64,000 bases of DNA, from positions 1 through 64,000 of the forward strand of contig JAICJH010000034.1 of assembly GCA_025928545.1 (NCBI GenBank). Direction: 5' to 3'. The notes below the pieces were generated by a model. The model ran no database searches. It was given only the letters and a program-made list of their open reading frames with translations, and was not told where the DNA came from. Below are positions 1-8,421 of the stretch, in pieces. This DNA comes from Bryobacteraceae bacterium. Its GTDB lineage: Bacteria > Acidobacteriota > Terriglobia > Bryobacterales > Bryobacteraceae. Both the position numbers and the translations under genes were made by a program. Each line of letters starts with the position of its first letter. Within the stretch, counting starts at the first letter, position 1.

Positions 1-143
1 GCCGGATGCCACTGTTCCTCACCAATCGGAATATTGTGTTCGGGTACCAGCAGCGGTATCAGGGAGTCCTTGCTGCCGCAGCCGGTAGCTGCCGCGCCCG
101 CAGTGCTGACTCCCACGATTTTGAAAAAATTGCGGCGGTCCAT
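1..143 (-). CDS. actB: Alternative complex III subunit ActB, N-terminal fragment (molybdopterin oxidoreductase family)
   Basis: Only the first 47 codons lie in the window and the rest runs off the left edge. The protein begins MDRRNFFKIVGVSTAGAA, a twin-arginine-like export start of the type seen on large Fe-S/molybdopterin-family subunits, followed by a glycine/cysteine stretch (TGCGSKD) and an ending similar to the start of the mature domain. It starts 23 bases after the stop of a pentaheme cytochrome on the same strand. In alternative complex III (quinol:cytochrome c oxidoreductase) ActA is a pentaheme cytochrome and ActB is the large Fe-S subunit, so the pair fits actAB. The call rests on this context and the signal, because no catalytic domain is visible. 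Confidence 0.6.
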   Translation of the reverse strand, partial: MDRRNFFKIVGVSTAGAAATGCGSKDSLIPLLVPEHNIPIGEEQWHP

Positions 144-166
144 CGCTCAGGCCACCTGCCCCTGGG

Positions 167-649
167 TTAGTAATGACATGTGGCGCAATCCTGCGAGGCC
201 CCTTTCTGCCGATGGCACGCCAGGCAGGTACCCATATTGTGGTTCACGAGCTTTTGCGCCGTATCCACCTGCGTCATGTCTCCATGACAGGTAGCGCAAT
301 CCACTTTCGCCCGGATATGCGGCGCGTGGTTGAATTTCACGAATGCATGCGGCTCGAAGCCGTAAACGCGAACCCACGGGATTTCCCGCCCCTTTGCCGC
401 ATACTCCGTCGCCATCTTCTTAATCTCGGGCTTGTCGGTCGCAATCTTCGCGTGGCAAAGCATACACTTAGCGACCGAAGGAATTGTGGCTGCGGGACCA
501 ATATCTGCCATGCTGTGGCAGTCGAGGCACTGCATCCCGATTGCGATGTGCTTCTTATGCGTATAAGCGATGGGTTGATCTACCGCCGCGGCCATCCACC
601 CAGCCAGCAGCGCCACCAATACGCAAATCCGCAGTACCTGCGTAGTCAT
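167..649 (-). CDS. actA: Pentaheme cytochrome c, ActA of alternative complex III
   Basis: 160 residues. An N-terminal hydrophobic signal (VLRICVLVALLAGWMAAA) is followed by exactly five CxxCH heme-binding motifs: CLDCH, CMLCH, CATCH, CLACH and CATCH. Extra histidines (AYTHKKH, FNHAPH) are suited to being distal heme ligands. Five hemes in a small exported protein just upstream of a Tat-signal oxidoreductase is the ActA-ActB arrangement; it would carry electrons in a periplasm-facing quinol oxidase. The ATG at 649 puts the signal peptide at the N-terminus. An earlier in-frame ATG at 709 would add 20 arginine-rich residues and looks less likely. A cytochrome c3/c7-like protein of another respiratory complex is the alternative. 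Confidence 0.75.
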   Translation of the reverse strand: MTTQVLRICVLVALLAGWMAAAVDQPIAYTHKKHIAIGMQCLDCHSMADIGPAATIPSVAKCMLCHAKIATDKPEIKKMATEYAAKGREIPWVRVYGFEPHAFVKFNHAPHIRAKVDCATCHGDMTQVDTAQKLVNHNMGTCLACHRQKGASQDCATCHY

Positions 650-862
650 AACGCGGGGCCGCGGGAGGCAACCACGAAACAATCGTCTGCGCACACTTGG
701 ATCAGACACGAGAATTGGACACGGCGAAATCTACTACGATTCCCAGGATTGGACCAACACCTAGGATACAGGGCAACTCATGACAATAGCGAGACTGGAC
801 GAGAATGTCAAACAAGTATCGGATGAACCACCGCTTACGCGCTGCTTTTGTCCCCGCCCAGC

Positions 863-874
863 CTGATATATCAG
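863..874. repeat. Perfect 12-bp palindrome in the actA/pqiA-like intergenic region
   Basis: The 320-base stretch from 650 to 969 holds no convincing gene. It separates divergent starts (actA leftward, the PqiA-like gene rightward). The only structure seen is CTGATATATCAG at 863-874, a perfect dyad with an AT core, about 95 bases before the rightward start codon. The size and position would suit an operator for a dimeric regulator, but no function is shown. Confidence 0.35.
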
Positions 875-969
875 CCTTCCTGGTCCTCGGCACCCTGATA
901 ACGTCATAATGGCTAAGGTCCAATGAAAACCCCCGGCAAGACGCCAACCGTCGGAGCACAGGCGATCGG

Positions 970-2223
970 ATGATCCGCCATCTGAAACTGGCTGCGGCAA
1001 TATTGCTCCTCGCCGCCGCAATCTTCTCCGTCTGGAAAACCAGCGACATTCTTTCCAACCGGCGCATCCTCCGCACCGAACTCGCCGAGATCAGCCATGT
1101 GCGCTATGGCGTCCTGAACGCCGAACAATGGGTCGAAAAAGTCGTACCCATCCTCAACGCGCAGATTGACGCGCTCGATCTCACCGCATCGAACCGCGCC
1201 AGCCTCAAGCCGACCGTTGTCACAGCCCTCAATAATCTGCTCGCCCAGGTTTCAAAACAACTGGCGCCCAAACCCGCTCCGGGCGCAGGACCCGCCAATT
1301 TTCTGGCTCAGGCACAGACCATGATGATCAACAACATGCTCGCCGGGCTAAAGCCGCACGTGCCGGAGTATGCCGATATGGTGCTGAAGGAACTCGGCAA
1401 GCCGGAGAACAAACAGGCAATCCGCGAATACCTGCGCAGTGTGATGACCGACGGCGCGAAAGGCACTTTCGGCAATCCGGACATGCGCTGGTACAACTCG
1501 ATTCTGAAGCAGCATAGTTGTGCCGATGGAGTCGCCTGCCAGAAAGAGTTGGCACGTTTGATTGCAGACCGCGATTCCACCGTGCAGTTCCACTACATTC
1601 TGGTCTTGCTGGCCACCGCCGCTGCCTTCCTCCTGCTCGGAACCGGCCGCACGGCGATGACCGTACAATTGCTGTTCTGTATCGCGCTGCTGGTTGGCGG
1701 AGTTTTCAATCCCATGCTGGAAGTGGAAGCGAAGATCTCCAGGATCTCGCTCACTTTCTTCAGCCAGCCGATTTCGTTCCCCGAGCAGGTGCTCTATTAT
1801 CAGAGCAAAAGTGTGCTGGAAGTTTTCCAGACCCTGATCACGATGGGCCAACCCGAAATGATGCTGGTTGCTGTGCTTTTGCTGATGTTCAGCGTCGTGT
1901 TCCCCATCCTAAAAGTGATTGCGACCGGCCTCTGCCTGCACGATCCGGCCCTGGCCCAGAGAAACCGCCTCGCGAAATTCTTTGCGCTGGAATCTTCCAA
2001 ATGGTCCATGGCGGACGTCATGGCGCTTTCGATTTTCATGTCCTTCGTGGCCTTCAATGGCTTAATCGGAAACGCGATGAGCGGCTTAAAAGGCGCCGGA
2101 GCGGAACTGGTGATCCCCACCGACAGTTCGAGAGTTCTGCCTGGCTTTTATCTGTTTATCGGTTTTTGCCTGGCCAGTTTATGGCTGGCGAAAAAGCTCG
2201 AACGCAGCCTCCGGCCCGAATAG
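970..2223 (+). CDS. Paraquat-inducible protein A (PqiA)-like inner membrane protein
   Basis: 417 residues. An N-terminal membrane helix (about 7-24) is followed by a large non-membrane region of about 170 residues. The C-terminal half (about 205-410) has four hydrophobic segments with PqiA features, notably the SSKWSMADVMALSIFMSFVA segment and a preceding VVFPILKVIATGLC helix. PqiA proteins sit in the inner membrane and in proteobacteria work with MCE proteins in lipid transport or envelope stress. No MCE gene is next to it here, so the partner is unknown. The long N-terminal soluble part is not typical of short PqiA proteins. The start has no strong ribosome binding site. Confidence 0.75.
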   Translation: MIRHLKLAAAILLLAAAIFSVWKTSDILSNRRILRTELAEISHVRYGVLNAEQWVEKVVPILNAQIDALDLTASNRASLKPTVVTALNNLLAQVSKQLAPKPAPGAGPANFLAQAQTMMINNMLAGLKPHVPEYADMVLKELGKPENKQAIREYLRSVMTDGAKGTFGNPDMRWYNSILKQHSCADGVACQKELARLIADRDSTVQFHYILVLLATAAAFLLLGTGRTAMTVQLLFCIALLVGGVFNPMLEVEAKISRISLTFFSQPISFPEQVLYYQSKSVLEVFQTLITMGQPEMMLVAVLLLMFSVVFPILKVIATGLCLHDPALAQRNRLAKFFALESSKWSMADVMALSIFMSFVAFNGLIGNAMSGLKGAGAELVIPTDSSRVLPGFYLFIGFCLASLWLAKKLERSLRPE

Positions 2224-2281
2224 CCCGGCTTGCATTCCGCATACTTTCCAGATAACAATATCCTCACAGGAGACCTACCTT

Positions 2282-2566
2282 ATGTTCGTGGTTCGTAACA
2301 GATTTACCGCAAAACCGGGCTGTGCGGGGAAACTCGCGACTCAATTGAAATCCGCAGCCGCAGCCTTCGCTCTGCCGAATGCACGCATCCTCACAGACGT
2401 CATCGGCGAGTTCAATCAGGTTGTGATGGAATTCACTGCCGAGAGCATTTCCGAAATCGAAAAGCGAATGCAGGAAACCATGACCAGCGACACTTATCGC
2501 GAGAAAATGGCCGGATACACGGAACTCTGGATCACAGGTAGCAGAGAAATCCTGAAAGTCACGTAG
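2282..2566 (+). CDS. Small protein, possible dimeric alpha-beta barrel (ABM-like)
   Basis: 94 residues, soluble, no signal. It starts MFVVRNRFTAKPGCAGKLAT and has the alternating strand-helix pattern (VVRNRF, then helix, VVMEFTAES, then helix, ELWI) of small ferredoxin-like dimeric barrels such as antibiotic-biosynthesis-monooxygenase or NIPSNAP-type proteins. No catalytic residues can be assigned. An AGGAGA ribosome binding site lies 8 bases before the ATG. It follows the PqiA-like gene by 58 bases and may be co-transcribed with it. Function unknown; the fold call is an inference from pattern only. Confidence 0.6.
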   Translation: MFVVRNRFTAKPGCAGKLATQLKSAAAAFALPNARILTDVIGEFNQVVMEFTAESISEIEKRMQETMTSDTYREKMAGYTELWITGSREILKVT

Positions 2567-2586
2567 CGCGGATTAACAATCCGGAT

Positions 2587-2621
2587 TTTATCGGCGTGAA
2601 TCGGCGTGAATCGGCGGCCAT
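2587..2621 (-). repeat. Dispersed decamer repeat, copy A
   Basis: Read on the minus strand this is GGCCGCCGAT, then TCACGCCGAT twice, ending in a run of A. It is one of seven copies of a 30-60 bp repeat made of the 10-bp unit CGCCGATTCA. This copy fills the gap between two converging genes and begins 10 bases after the stop codon of the FKBP gene. Confidence 0.85.
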
Positions 2622-2631
2622 TACCGCGAAT

Positions 2632-3447
2632 TTACTTCCCGCCGATTTCCAGCAGCTCGATTTCGAAAACCAGTGTTGCGCCGCCCGGAATTAAAGGAGG
2701 CCGTCCCTGGTCGCCGTACGCCAGATCGGACGAGCATATCAGCCGCGACTTGCCGCCGATTTTCATCAGTTGCACGCCTTCCGTCCAGCCAGGGATCACG
2801 CCGCTCAGCGGGAATTGCGCCGGTTCATTGCGTTTGTACGAACTATCGAACTCAGTGCCATCGATCAATGTGCCGCGGTAGTGAACCTTAACCGTATCCG
2901 CCGCCGTGGGCGACGCGCCGGTGCCTGCCGTGAGCTCCTTATAAACAAGGCCGGACGCAGTCTTGATCGTGCCCGGTTCCTTGAGCGCCTTATCCACAAA
3001 AACGGCTGCGGCATCCTTCTCCCGCTTCAGCAGCATGGGGGCGCGCGCCTCGCCCAGGCTCTGTATCTTCGGACCCCACACCTCAAGGTCGACCGCGGGT
3101 TTGCCTGCCCCGGCATCGGTCAGCGCGCGATTGATCAGCTCGAGTTCCGCCGGAGCTAACGAAAACGGGCGGAGCGAACGCGCCATGCTGAGGCCGATCG
3201 CGTATATTGTTTTTTCTTCGTCGGTCATATCTTTTGGAGGTGCGGCTTTGATTGCTGGTTTAACTACTGGTTTAATTGCCGGACTGGCAGTGGCATGTGC
3301 AGCGGGTCTGGCCCCGGAGGCTCCCGCGGAAGTCGGACGGCCGGTTGCCGCGCGCGCCGTCGGTTTAGGAGTGGGTGCCTGAGCCCCGGCAACCGTAACG
3401 AATATGGGCAGAACCACCGCCGGGAGAAAAACGTGATAGACCCGCAT
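2632..3447 (-). CDS. FKBP-type peptidyl-prolyl cis-trans isomerase, exported (FkpA/Mip-like)
   Basis: 271 residues. A signal peptide (1-22) is followed by an Ala/Pro/Thr-rich linker (about 23-72), a helical dimerisation domain of the FKBP-N type (about 73-150) and a C-terminal FKBP domain (about 176-269). The FKBP domain has the expected VKVHYRGTLIDGTEFDSSY and VIPGWTEGVQLM segments and the end FEIELLEIG. It would speed proline isomerisation during folding of exported proteins. It stands downstream of the ATPase/VWA pair on the same strand but is separated from it by a repeat copy, so shared transcription is uncertain. Confidence 0.93.
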   Translation of the reverse strand: MRVYHVFLPAVVLPIFVTVAGAQAPTPKPTARAATGRPTSAGASGARPAAHATASPAIKPVVKPAIKAAPPKDMTDEEKTIYAIGLSMARSLRPFSLAPAELELINRALTDAGAGKPAVDLEVWGPKIQSLGEARAPMLLKREKDAAAVFVDKALKEPGTIKTASGLVYKELTAGTGASPTAADTVKVHYRGTLIDGTEFDSSYKRNEPAQFPLSGVIPGWTEGVQLMKIGGKSRLICSSDLAYGDQGRPPLIPGGATLVFEIELLEIGGK

Positions 3448-3473
3448 AATCTTTCTAGGCTAACAGGCCCAAG

Positions 3474-3512
3474 TCTTATCGGCGTGAATCGGCGTGAATC
3501 GGCGGCCATTCA
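3474..3512 (-). repeat. Dispersed decamer repeat, copy B
   Basis: Minus-strand reading gives GAATGGCCGCCGAT, TCACGCCGAT twice, then AAGA. It begins about 15 bases after the stop of the VWA gene and ends 26 bases before the FKBP start, so it lies between two genes transcribed in the same direction. It is nearly identical to copy A over the decamer core. Confidence 0.85.
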
Positions 3513-3526
3513 CCGTCGTTCATCCT

Positions 3527-4759
3527 CTAATGCACGCTACGAGTCTTCCCGTTCAGATAGTCCATCAGCAGATACTGCCCCAGCGTATGCGGCGTAGTGA
3601 AATAAGCCTTCCCACGGCAAAGCTCGGTCACTTTGCGGACAAATTCAATCAGTCCATAATCGCTCGCCAGCATAAACGTATTGATCAAAATCCCGCGCCG
3701 CGCGCACCGATTCACTTCTTCCAGCGTCTTGCTGATCACCAGTGGATCCAGCCCAAACGCATTGCGGTAAATCCGACCATCCTCCAGTGTGAGCGCCGAC
3801 GGCTTCCCATCGGTGATCATCACAATCTGCTTCATGTCCTTGCGTTCCCGCTCCAGAAGCCGCTGCGCAAGAATCAAACCGTCCCGCGTATTCGTGTAAA
3901 AAGGACCAACCTGCACCCGCGCCAGCTGGCTGATATCCATCTCCTCGGCGGAATCGTGAAACAGCACGCAGCGCAGACTATCGCCGGGATATTGCGTCCG
4001 GATGAGATGCGCCAGCGCCATCGCCACCCGCTTGGCCGGCGTGAACCTGTCCTCTCCATAGAGAATCATACTGTGACTGCAATCCAGCATCAGCACCGTG
4101 GCGCAGGAACTCTGGTATTCCGATTGATGGACGTGCAGATCGGAATACTCCAGCCCGAGTGGCACATGCAGACCTTCACGCCCGATCGCTGAGAACAGAG
4201 TCGCATTCACATCCAGATTGAGAGTGTCCCCGAACTCATATTGCCGCGAAGAACCGGACGCGTCGATTCCAGTCGCCAGATCGCGCGTGTCATGCCGCCC
4301 GAAACTCGATTTGCCCAGCGAGCCGAGCAGATCCTTCAGCGCCTTGTAGCCCAGAAAATCGAGTGATTTATCGGTCACTTCGAAGCGCGTTTGCCCTTCC
4401 CCGCCGCCCTCGCCCTGCCCGGCAGGCGCCTCCGTCCCGCCCTCAAGCGAGATGTGGCCTTCTTCCATCAGCATGCGAACGAGTTTGTCCAGCAACTCGT
4501 CGAGATCTTCAGGACTCATCGCCGCCAGCCGCTCCAGCATCTCGGCGCGGCTGTCTTCCGGGAATAATTCGCCGCTTTCCAGAACTTCGCGGATAGCCTG
4601 CTTCAGAGCGTCGAGAGTATTGTCATTCCAATTGGAATAGGGAGAATAGGGCGAGTCGAAGCCGCTGTTCAAAAAGAAATCCGACAGTGCCTGCATCAGG
4701 TCCTTCGCATCGATGCCGAGATCGCCTGCGACGTATTTCGAAAAGCGGACCCATTTCAT
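3527..4759 (-). CDS. VWA domain protein, partner of a MoxR/Mg-chelatase-like ATPase
   Basis: 410 residues, cytosolic. The N-terminal part (about 1-200) is helical and acidic with a glycine/glutamate-rich hinge near 108-123. The C-terminal part (about 218-400) is a von Willebrand A domain with an intact metal-ion-dependent adhesion site: D226, S228 and S230 in LDCSHSM, and a later ITDGKPSA segment. VWA proteins encoded next to MoxR-type ATPases act together as chaperones or cofactor-insertion machines; the client here is not known. The gene starts 9 bases after the ATPase stop, with an AAGG ribosome binding site, so the two form an operon. Confidence 0.88.
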   Translation of the reverse strand: MKWVRFSKYVAGDLGIDAKDLMQALSDFFLNSGFDSPYSPYSNWNDNTLDALKQAIREVLESGELFPEDSRAEMLERLAAMSPEDLDELLDKLVRMLMEEGHISLEGGTEAPAGQGEGGGEGQTRFEVTDKSLDFLGYKALKDLLGSLGKSSFGRHDTRDLATGIDASGSSRQYEFGDTLNLDVNATLFSAIGREGLHVPLGLEYSDLHVHQSEYQSSCATVLMLDCSHSMILYGEDRFTPAKRVAMALAHLIRTQYPGDSLRCVLFHDSAEEMDISQLARVQVGPFYTNTRDGLILAQRLLERERKDMKQIVMITDGKPSALTLEDGRIYRNAFGLDPLVISKTLEEVNRCARRGILINTFMLASDYGLIEFVRKVTELCRGKAYFTTPHTLGQYLLMDYLNGKTRSVH

Positions 4760-4768
4760 GACAGTGCC

Positions 4769-6265
4769 TTAATTAAACTGACGCCGCTGCCGCGCCTTGG
4801 GGGATTCCTCGGGCTCCGGTGCGGGCCGCTTGACTTCCGTGGCGGCAAACCCCTGCTCGGCAGTGCGGCCGATACGCCGCAGCGCATGCAACCCTTCCAG
4901 AATAAATTCGCCTGCCGAAGCGCGCACTGCATCCGGCTCGTTCGCCGTCAGCCCCACCGCGCGCGTCTTTTCCATCAGCCCCTGAATCGAATTCAGTTGT
5001 TGTGTCATGCCCGTCGAGTCGGCATCCTCGGCCAGTTTGAGCGAGCCCCCCAGTTCGAACCACTGCACCACTGGCTGCATGTTAATGCCCTCGAAATAGC
5101 GGTTGAAGACTTTCGCCACCGCCGCGCGGATCAGTTCGCGGGCAACGGAATCGGCGCCCTTCAATTCACCTTCGTACTCCAGTTCGATCTTGCCGGTGAT
5201 AGCCGGCAGGGCGGCATAAATATCGAGCACGCGCGGTACAGCCAGATCCTCTCCGTTCGCCAGCGTGCGCCGCTCGGCATTGGAAACAACGTTCTCGGTG
5301 ACCGAGATGGGGAGGCGCTGCGAAACGCCGGAACGTTTATCCACGCGCTTGTCGTCGCGCGCCGCGAACGCAACCTGCTCGATGATCTCGGCGATGTAAA
5401 CGGGCAGGCGGACAGCCGGTCCCGTCGTCTCTTCGGTTTCGCGAGCCAGCCACGCCTCGCTTCCTGTGATGGCGATGCCATGTTCCAGCGTGGCCGGATA
5501 GTGCGTGCGGATCTCGCTGCCAATGCGGTCCTTGAGCGGCGTGATGATCTTGCCGCGCGCCGTGTAATCTTCCGGGTTCGCGGTGAACACCAGCAGCAGG
5601 TCGAGCGGCAGCCGAACCGGATAGCCCTTAATCTGGATATCGCCTTCCTGCATGATGTTGAACAGGCTGACCTGAATGCGCGGCGCAAGATCCGGCAGTT
5701 CGTTGATCGCGAAGATGCCGCGATGAGCGCGCGGCAGGAGCCCGTAATGCACCGTCAGTTCGCTCGAAATATTATGCCCGCCGCGCGCCGCCTTGATCGG
5801 ATCGATATCGCCGATCATGTCGGCAATCGTGACATCCGGCGTCGCCAGCTTTTCAATGTAGCGTTGCTCGGGAGAGAGCCATGCGATCGGCGTATCGTCT
5901 CCTTTTGCGGCAATCAGTTCTCGGCATGCCGGACAAAGAGGAGCGTACGGATTATCCCGGATCTCGCAACCCGCCACGTAAGGCAGCCACGGATCGAGCA
6001 ACGTGGTCAGTTGGCGAACCAGGCGCGTCTTCGCCTGACCGCGCAGTCCAAGCAGGATGAAATTGTGGCGCGAAAGCAGAGCATTGACCACCTGCGGCAC
6101 CACGGTGTCGTCAAAGCCCACGATTCCAGGGAACAGAGGTTCACCGGATTTCAGTTTGCGAATGAGATTGGCGCGTAGTTCGTCCTTAACCGTACGCTTC
6201 GCGAACAAGCTCTCTGAATACTCTCCAACGCGCAATTCACCAAGGGTACGAGGTAGAGAAGACAT
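4769..6265 (-). CDS. AAA+ ATPase of the magnesium-chelatase ChlI/MoxR-like class
   Basis: 498 residues. The nucleotide-binding core shows a P-loop at 73-80 (GLRGQAKT), a Walker B-like GIFAINEL at about 183-190 and a sensor segment TANPEDY near 228. Three cysteines at 100, 111 and 114 (C-x10-C-x2-C) could bind a metal; from memory the same motif and P-loop variant occur across this bacterial subfamily. The C-terminal 130 residues are helical and end in a basic tail. The likely role is ATP-driven remodelling together with the VWA protein 9 bases downstream. It is not linked to any tetrapyrrole gene, so a true chelatase role is unlikely. Confidence 0.88.
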   Translation of the reverse strand: MSSLPRTLGELRVGEYSESLFAKRTVKDELRANLIRKLKSGEPLFPGIVGFDDTVVPQVVNALLSRHNFILLGLRGQAKTRLVRQLTTLLDPWLPYVAGCEIRDNPYAPLCPACRELIAAKGDDTPIAWLSPEQRYIEKLATPDVTIADMIGDIDPIKAARGGHNISSELTVHYGLLPRAHRGIFAINELPDLAPRIQVSLFNIMQEGDIQIKGYPVRLPLDLLLVFTANPEDYTARGKIITPLKDRIGSEIRTHYPATLEHGIAITGSEAWLARETEETTGPAVRLPVYIAEIIEQVAFAARDDKRVDKRSGVSQRLPISVTENVVSNAERRTLANGEDLAVPRVLDIYAALPAITGKIELEYEGELKGADSVARELIRAAVAKVFNRYFEGINMQPVVQWFELGGSLKLAEDADSTGMTQQLNSIQGLMEKTRAVGLTANEPDAVRASAGEFILEGLHALRRIGRTAEQGFAATEVKRPAPEPEESPKARQRRQFN

Positions 6266-6533
6266 GCGGACTTGTCCCGATCTTACCAGCTTCAGTTCTT
6301 TTCGGCGTAATCCGGAAAAGTCGTTCCGAGCCGCGCGCTCAATCCAGCAGTTATAACAAATTTGCGCCGGAAAATATACAGCTCGACCTTCAGGAAAACG
6401 TCACCGGATTCGCTGATACAGAACATCTGTCCGCTTCTCGAAAACTCATCCGGAATCGCCTTCATCCCACTCCAGAACAGCCTTCATCCACCGGCGCGCC
6501 ACTGGAGTAATATCTAATGGAGGAAATTGAGCA

Positions 6534-8387
6534 ATGACAAGTCTCTCCCGACGAAGAATCGTGCAACTGGCAATGGTGCCCGCCGCTTTGGCTGGCGCAC
6601 AGGCAGATGACCTGCGCCCGACCGTGTCCAGGGTTTATCCCGGTGATGACGGCAAACTCGTGTACGTACCGGACGAACAGGGCAATACGATCCACGATTC
6701 CTCTCACGCCGGTTACGGAGGCGGCGGAGTAGCGATCCCCACTGTTCCGGTCAAGGAAACGATTTGGCCGGTCCTCGGCGACAACACAGCGAACATTCAG
6801 GCGGCAATCGACAAGGTTTCCGCGCTGCCGCTTAATAAGAGTGGCTTCCGCGGTACCGTGCTCCTGCGCGCCGGTTATTACAAGATGGCGGCCGGTGTGA
6901 CCATCAAAGCCAGCGGCGTGGTGCTGCGCGGAGAAGGCCTGAGCGATATCGGAACCATCCTGGTCGGCATGCTGCCAACCCAGACGCCGGCGGCGGCTGG
7001 CGGACCGGGCGGACCGGGCGGGCCGGCGGGAGGACGTGGCGGAGCACTGGGAGCATCGGGAGGGCCTGGAGCACCGGGAGCGTTCGGAGCATCCGGAGGC
7101 GGACGCGGCGGAGCACTGGGAGCCTCCGGAGCAGCGGGTGGACGCGGTGGAGCACTGGGAGCGTCCGGAGCACCGGGGGGACGCGGCGGCGGGCGCGGCG
7201 GCGGCGGTGGCGGTTTCGGTGGAGCGCGCACACTGATTAATGTCGGAGGGGCCACCGGTTGGACCACCCTCGATGACACGAAACAGCTTGTTACGGCCGA
7301 CTACGTCCCAGTTGGTACGCGCCAGATCCCGGTAGCGTCCGCCCTGAACTTCAAGGTCGGCGACACCGTCATCGTCCGGCGAATCGGCAACCAGGACTGG
7401 GTCGATGAGATGGGGATGAACGGGAAACAATACCCGCAGGATCGCTGGAACGCGCCGTTCAATATTAACTGGGACCGCATCGTCACCGGTATCCAGGGAA
7501 ACACCATCACCGTCGATGCGCCCATTACCTGCGCTATCGAGAAGAAGTGGGGCGGCGGCGAAGTAGTGAAATACGAAGAGTCCGGCCGCATCGAACATGT
7601 CGGCATCGAAAACCTGCGCGGCATGTCGGAGTACAACCCGGCGGTTCGTCAGAAGGCCTACGGCAATATGGACCGGCCGAATTATGCCGGGGAGGAGTAT
7701 TATTCCGACGAGAACCACTGGAATAATCTGATCTCCTTCAACAATATGAAAAACGGGTGGGTGCGGAACTGCACCGCGCTTCACTTCGTGACCAGCATGG
7801 TCGACATCCGGCAAATCACAAAGTGGATCACCGTGCAGGACTGCATCTCGCGCGAACCAATCTCCGTTCGCGCCGGCGGCCGGCGGTTCATCTTCGCCCT
7901 GCGCGGCCAGCTCAATCTGGTGCAGCGTTGCCAGTCCGATAAGGGACGCCACTCGTTCATGATGGGACAGCCGAGCGGGAGCGGCAACGTGTTTCTCGAT
8001 TGCACCGCGACCAACCCCTACTCGTCGAGCGAACCCCATGAGCAGTGGGCGAACGGCGGCGTTTACGATAACGTCCACGCCCCGTTGACTGCCCGTTTCT
8101 GGAAGGACATCAACATCGGCTGGGCAGGCGCGAATACCGTCTTTTGGAATTGCGAAGGATACTTCTTCGTCCAGAAGCCCCCCACGGCGCAGAACTACTC
8201 CTTCGGCCACATCGGCGTGGACGCCGTTGTGTTCAACATTCCTCTGCAGGACCCGGCCAAGGAAGGCGGGTACATCGAGTCGCTGGACAGTCACGTGACC
8301 CCGCGCAGCCTCTACCTGACGCAACTGCGCGAGCGCCTGGGGGAAGCGGCCGTTCGAAACGTCGCCACTTCGAAACAGCTCGCCTGA
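6534..8387 (+). CDS. Exported right-handed beta-helix (pectate-lyase-superfamily-like) protein with collagen-like insert
   Basis: 617 residues. The start SRRRIVQLAMVPAALAGAQA is a twin-arginine-like signal. Residues about 90-150 (NIQAAIDKVSALP, GTVLLRAGYYKM, GVVLRGEG) match the opening of pectate-lyase-superfamily beta-helices. Repeated short strands with Asn/Gly turns follow from about 235 to 560, so a polysaccharide lyase or binding role outside the cytoplasm is likely; no catalytic residues can be named. An unusual insert of about 80 residues (about 152-232) is almost wholly Gly, Ala, Pro, Ser and Arg and is encoded by near-tandem DNA repeats. AGGA lies 11 bases before the ATG. Confidence 0.72.
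   Translation: MTSLSRRRIVQLAMVPAALAGAQADDLRPTVSRVYPGDDGKLVYVPDEQGNTIHDSSHAGYGGGGVAIPTVPVKETIWPVLGDNTANIQAAIDKVSALPLNKSGFRGTVLLRAGYYKMAAGVTIKASGVVLRGEGLSDIGTILVGMLPTQTPAAAGGPGGPGGPAGGRGGALGASGGPGAPGAFGASGGGRGGALGASGAAGGRGGALGASGAPGGRGGGRGGGGGGFGGARTLINVGGATGWTTLDDTKQLVTADYVPVGTRQIPVASALNFKVGDTVIVRRIGNQDWVDEMGMNGKQYPQDRWNAPFNINWDRIVTGIQGNTITVDAPITCAIEKKWGGGEVVKYEESGRIEHVGIENLRGMSEYNPAVRQKAYGNMDRPNYAGEEYYSDENHWNNLISFNNMKNGWVRNCTALHFVTSMVDIRQITKWITVQDCISREPISVRAGGRRFIFALRGQLNLVQRCQSDKGRHSFMMGQPSGSGNVFLDCTATNPYSSSEPHEQWANGGVYDNVHAPLTARFWKDINIGWAGANTVFWNCEGYFFVQKPPTAQNYSFGHIGVDAVVFNIPLQDPAKEGGYIESLDSHVTPRSLYLTQLRERLGEAAVRNVATSKQLA
6994..7226 (+). repeat. Imperfect tandem repeat encoding a Gly/Ala/Arg-rich insert
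   Basis: The DNA repeats a unit close to GGACGCGGCGGAGCACTGGG followed by AGCNTCCGGAGCA, about 36-42 bases long, at least three times, with shorter GGCGGNCCG runs at each end. It encodes GGRGGALGASG-type repeats inside the beta-helix protein. Tandem structure inside a coding frame suggests length can vary by slippage or recombination. Confidence 0.75.
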
Positions 8388-8421
8388 ACCCGCGCCGACG
8401 GGCGGCGGCGAATAGGGTGCG

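Noticed and set aside
4886..6178. 430-codon open frame antisense to the ATPase gene
   Set aside because: Arg/His-rich composition, no domain, and complete overlap with a well-supported AAA+ gene.
4769..6265. P-loop of the ATPase reads GLRGQAKT instead of the usual GxxGxGKT
   Set aside because: From memory the same form and the cysteine trio occur across this bacterial subfamily, so it is not a defect.
6462..8324. 620-codon open frame antisense to the beta-helix gene
   Set aside because: The protein is Arg/His/Val-rich with serine-cysteine runs and no domain, and the sense gene has a signal peptide, ribosome binding site and clear fold. It is a by-product of GC-rich codon use.
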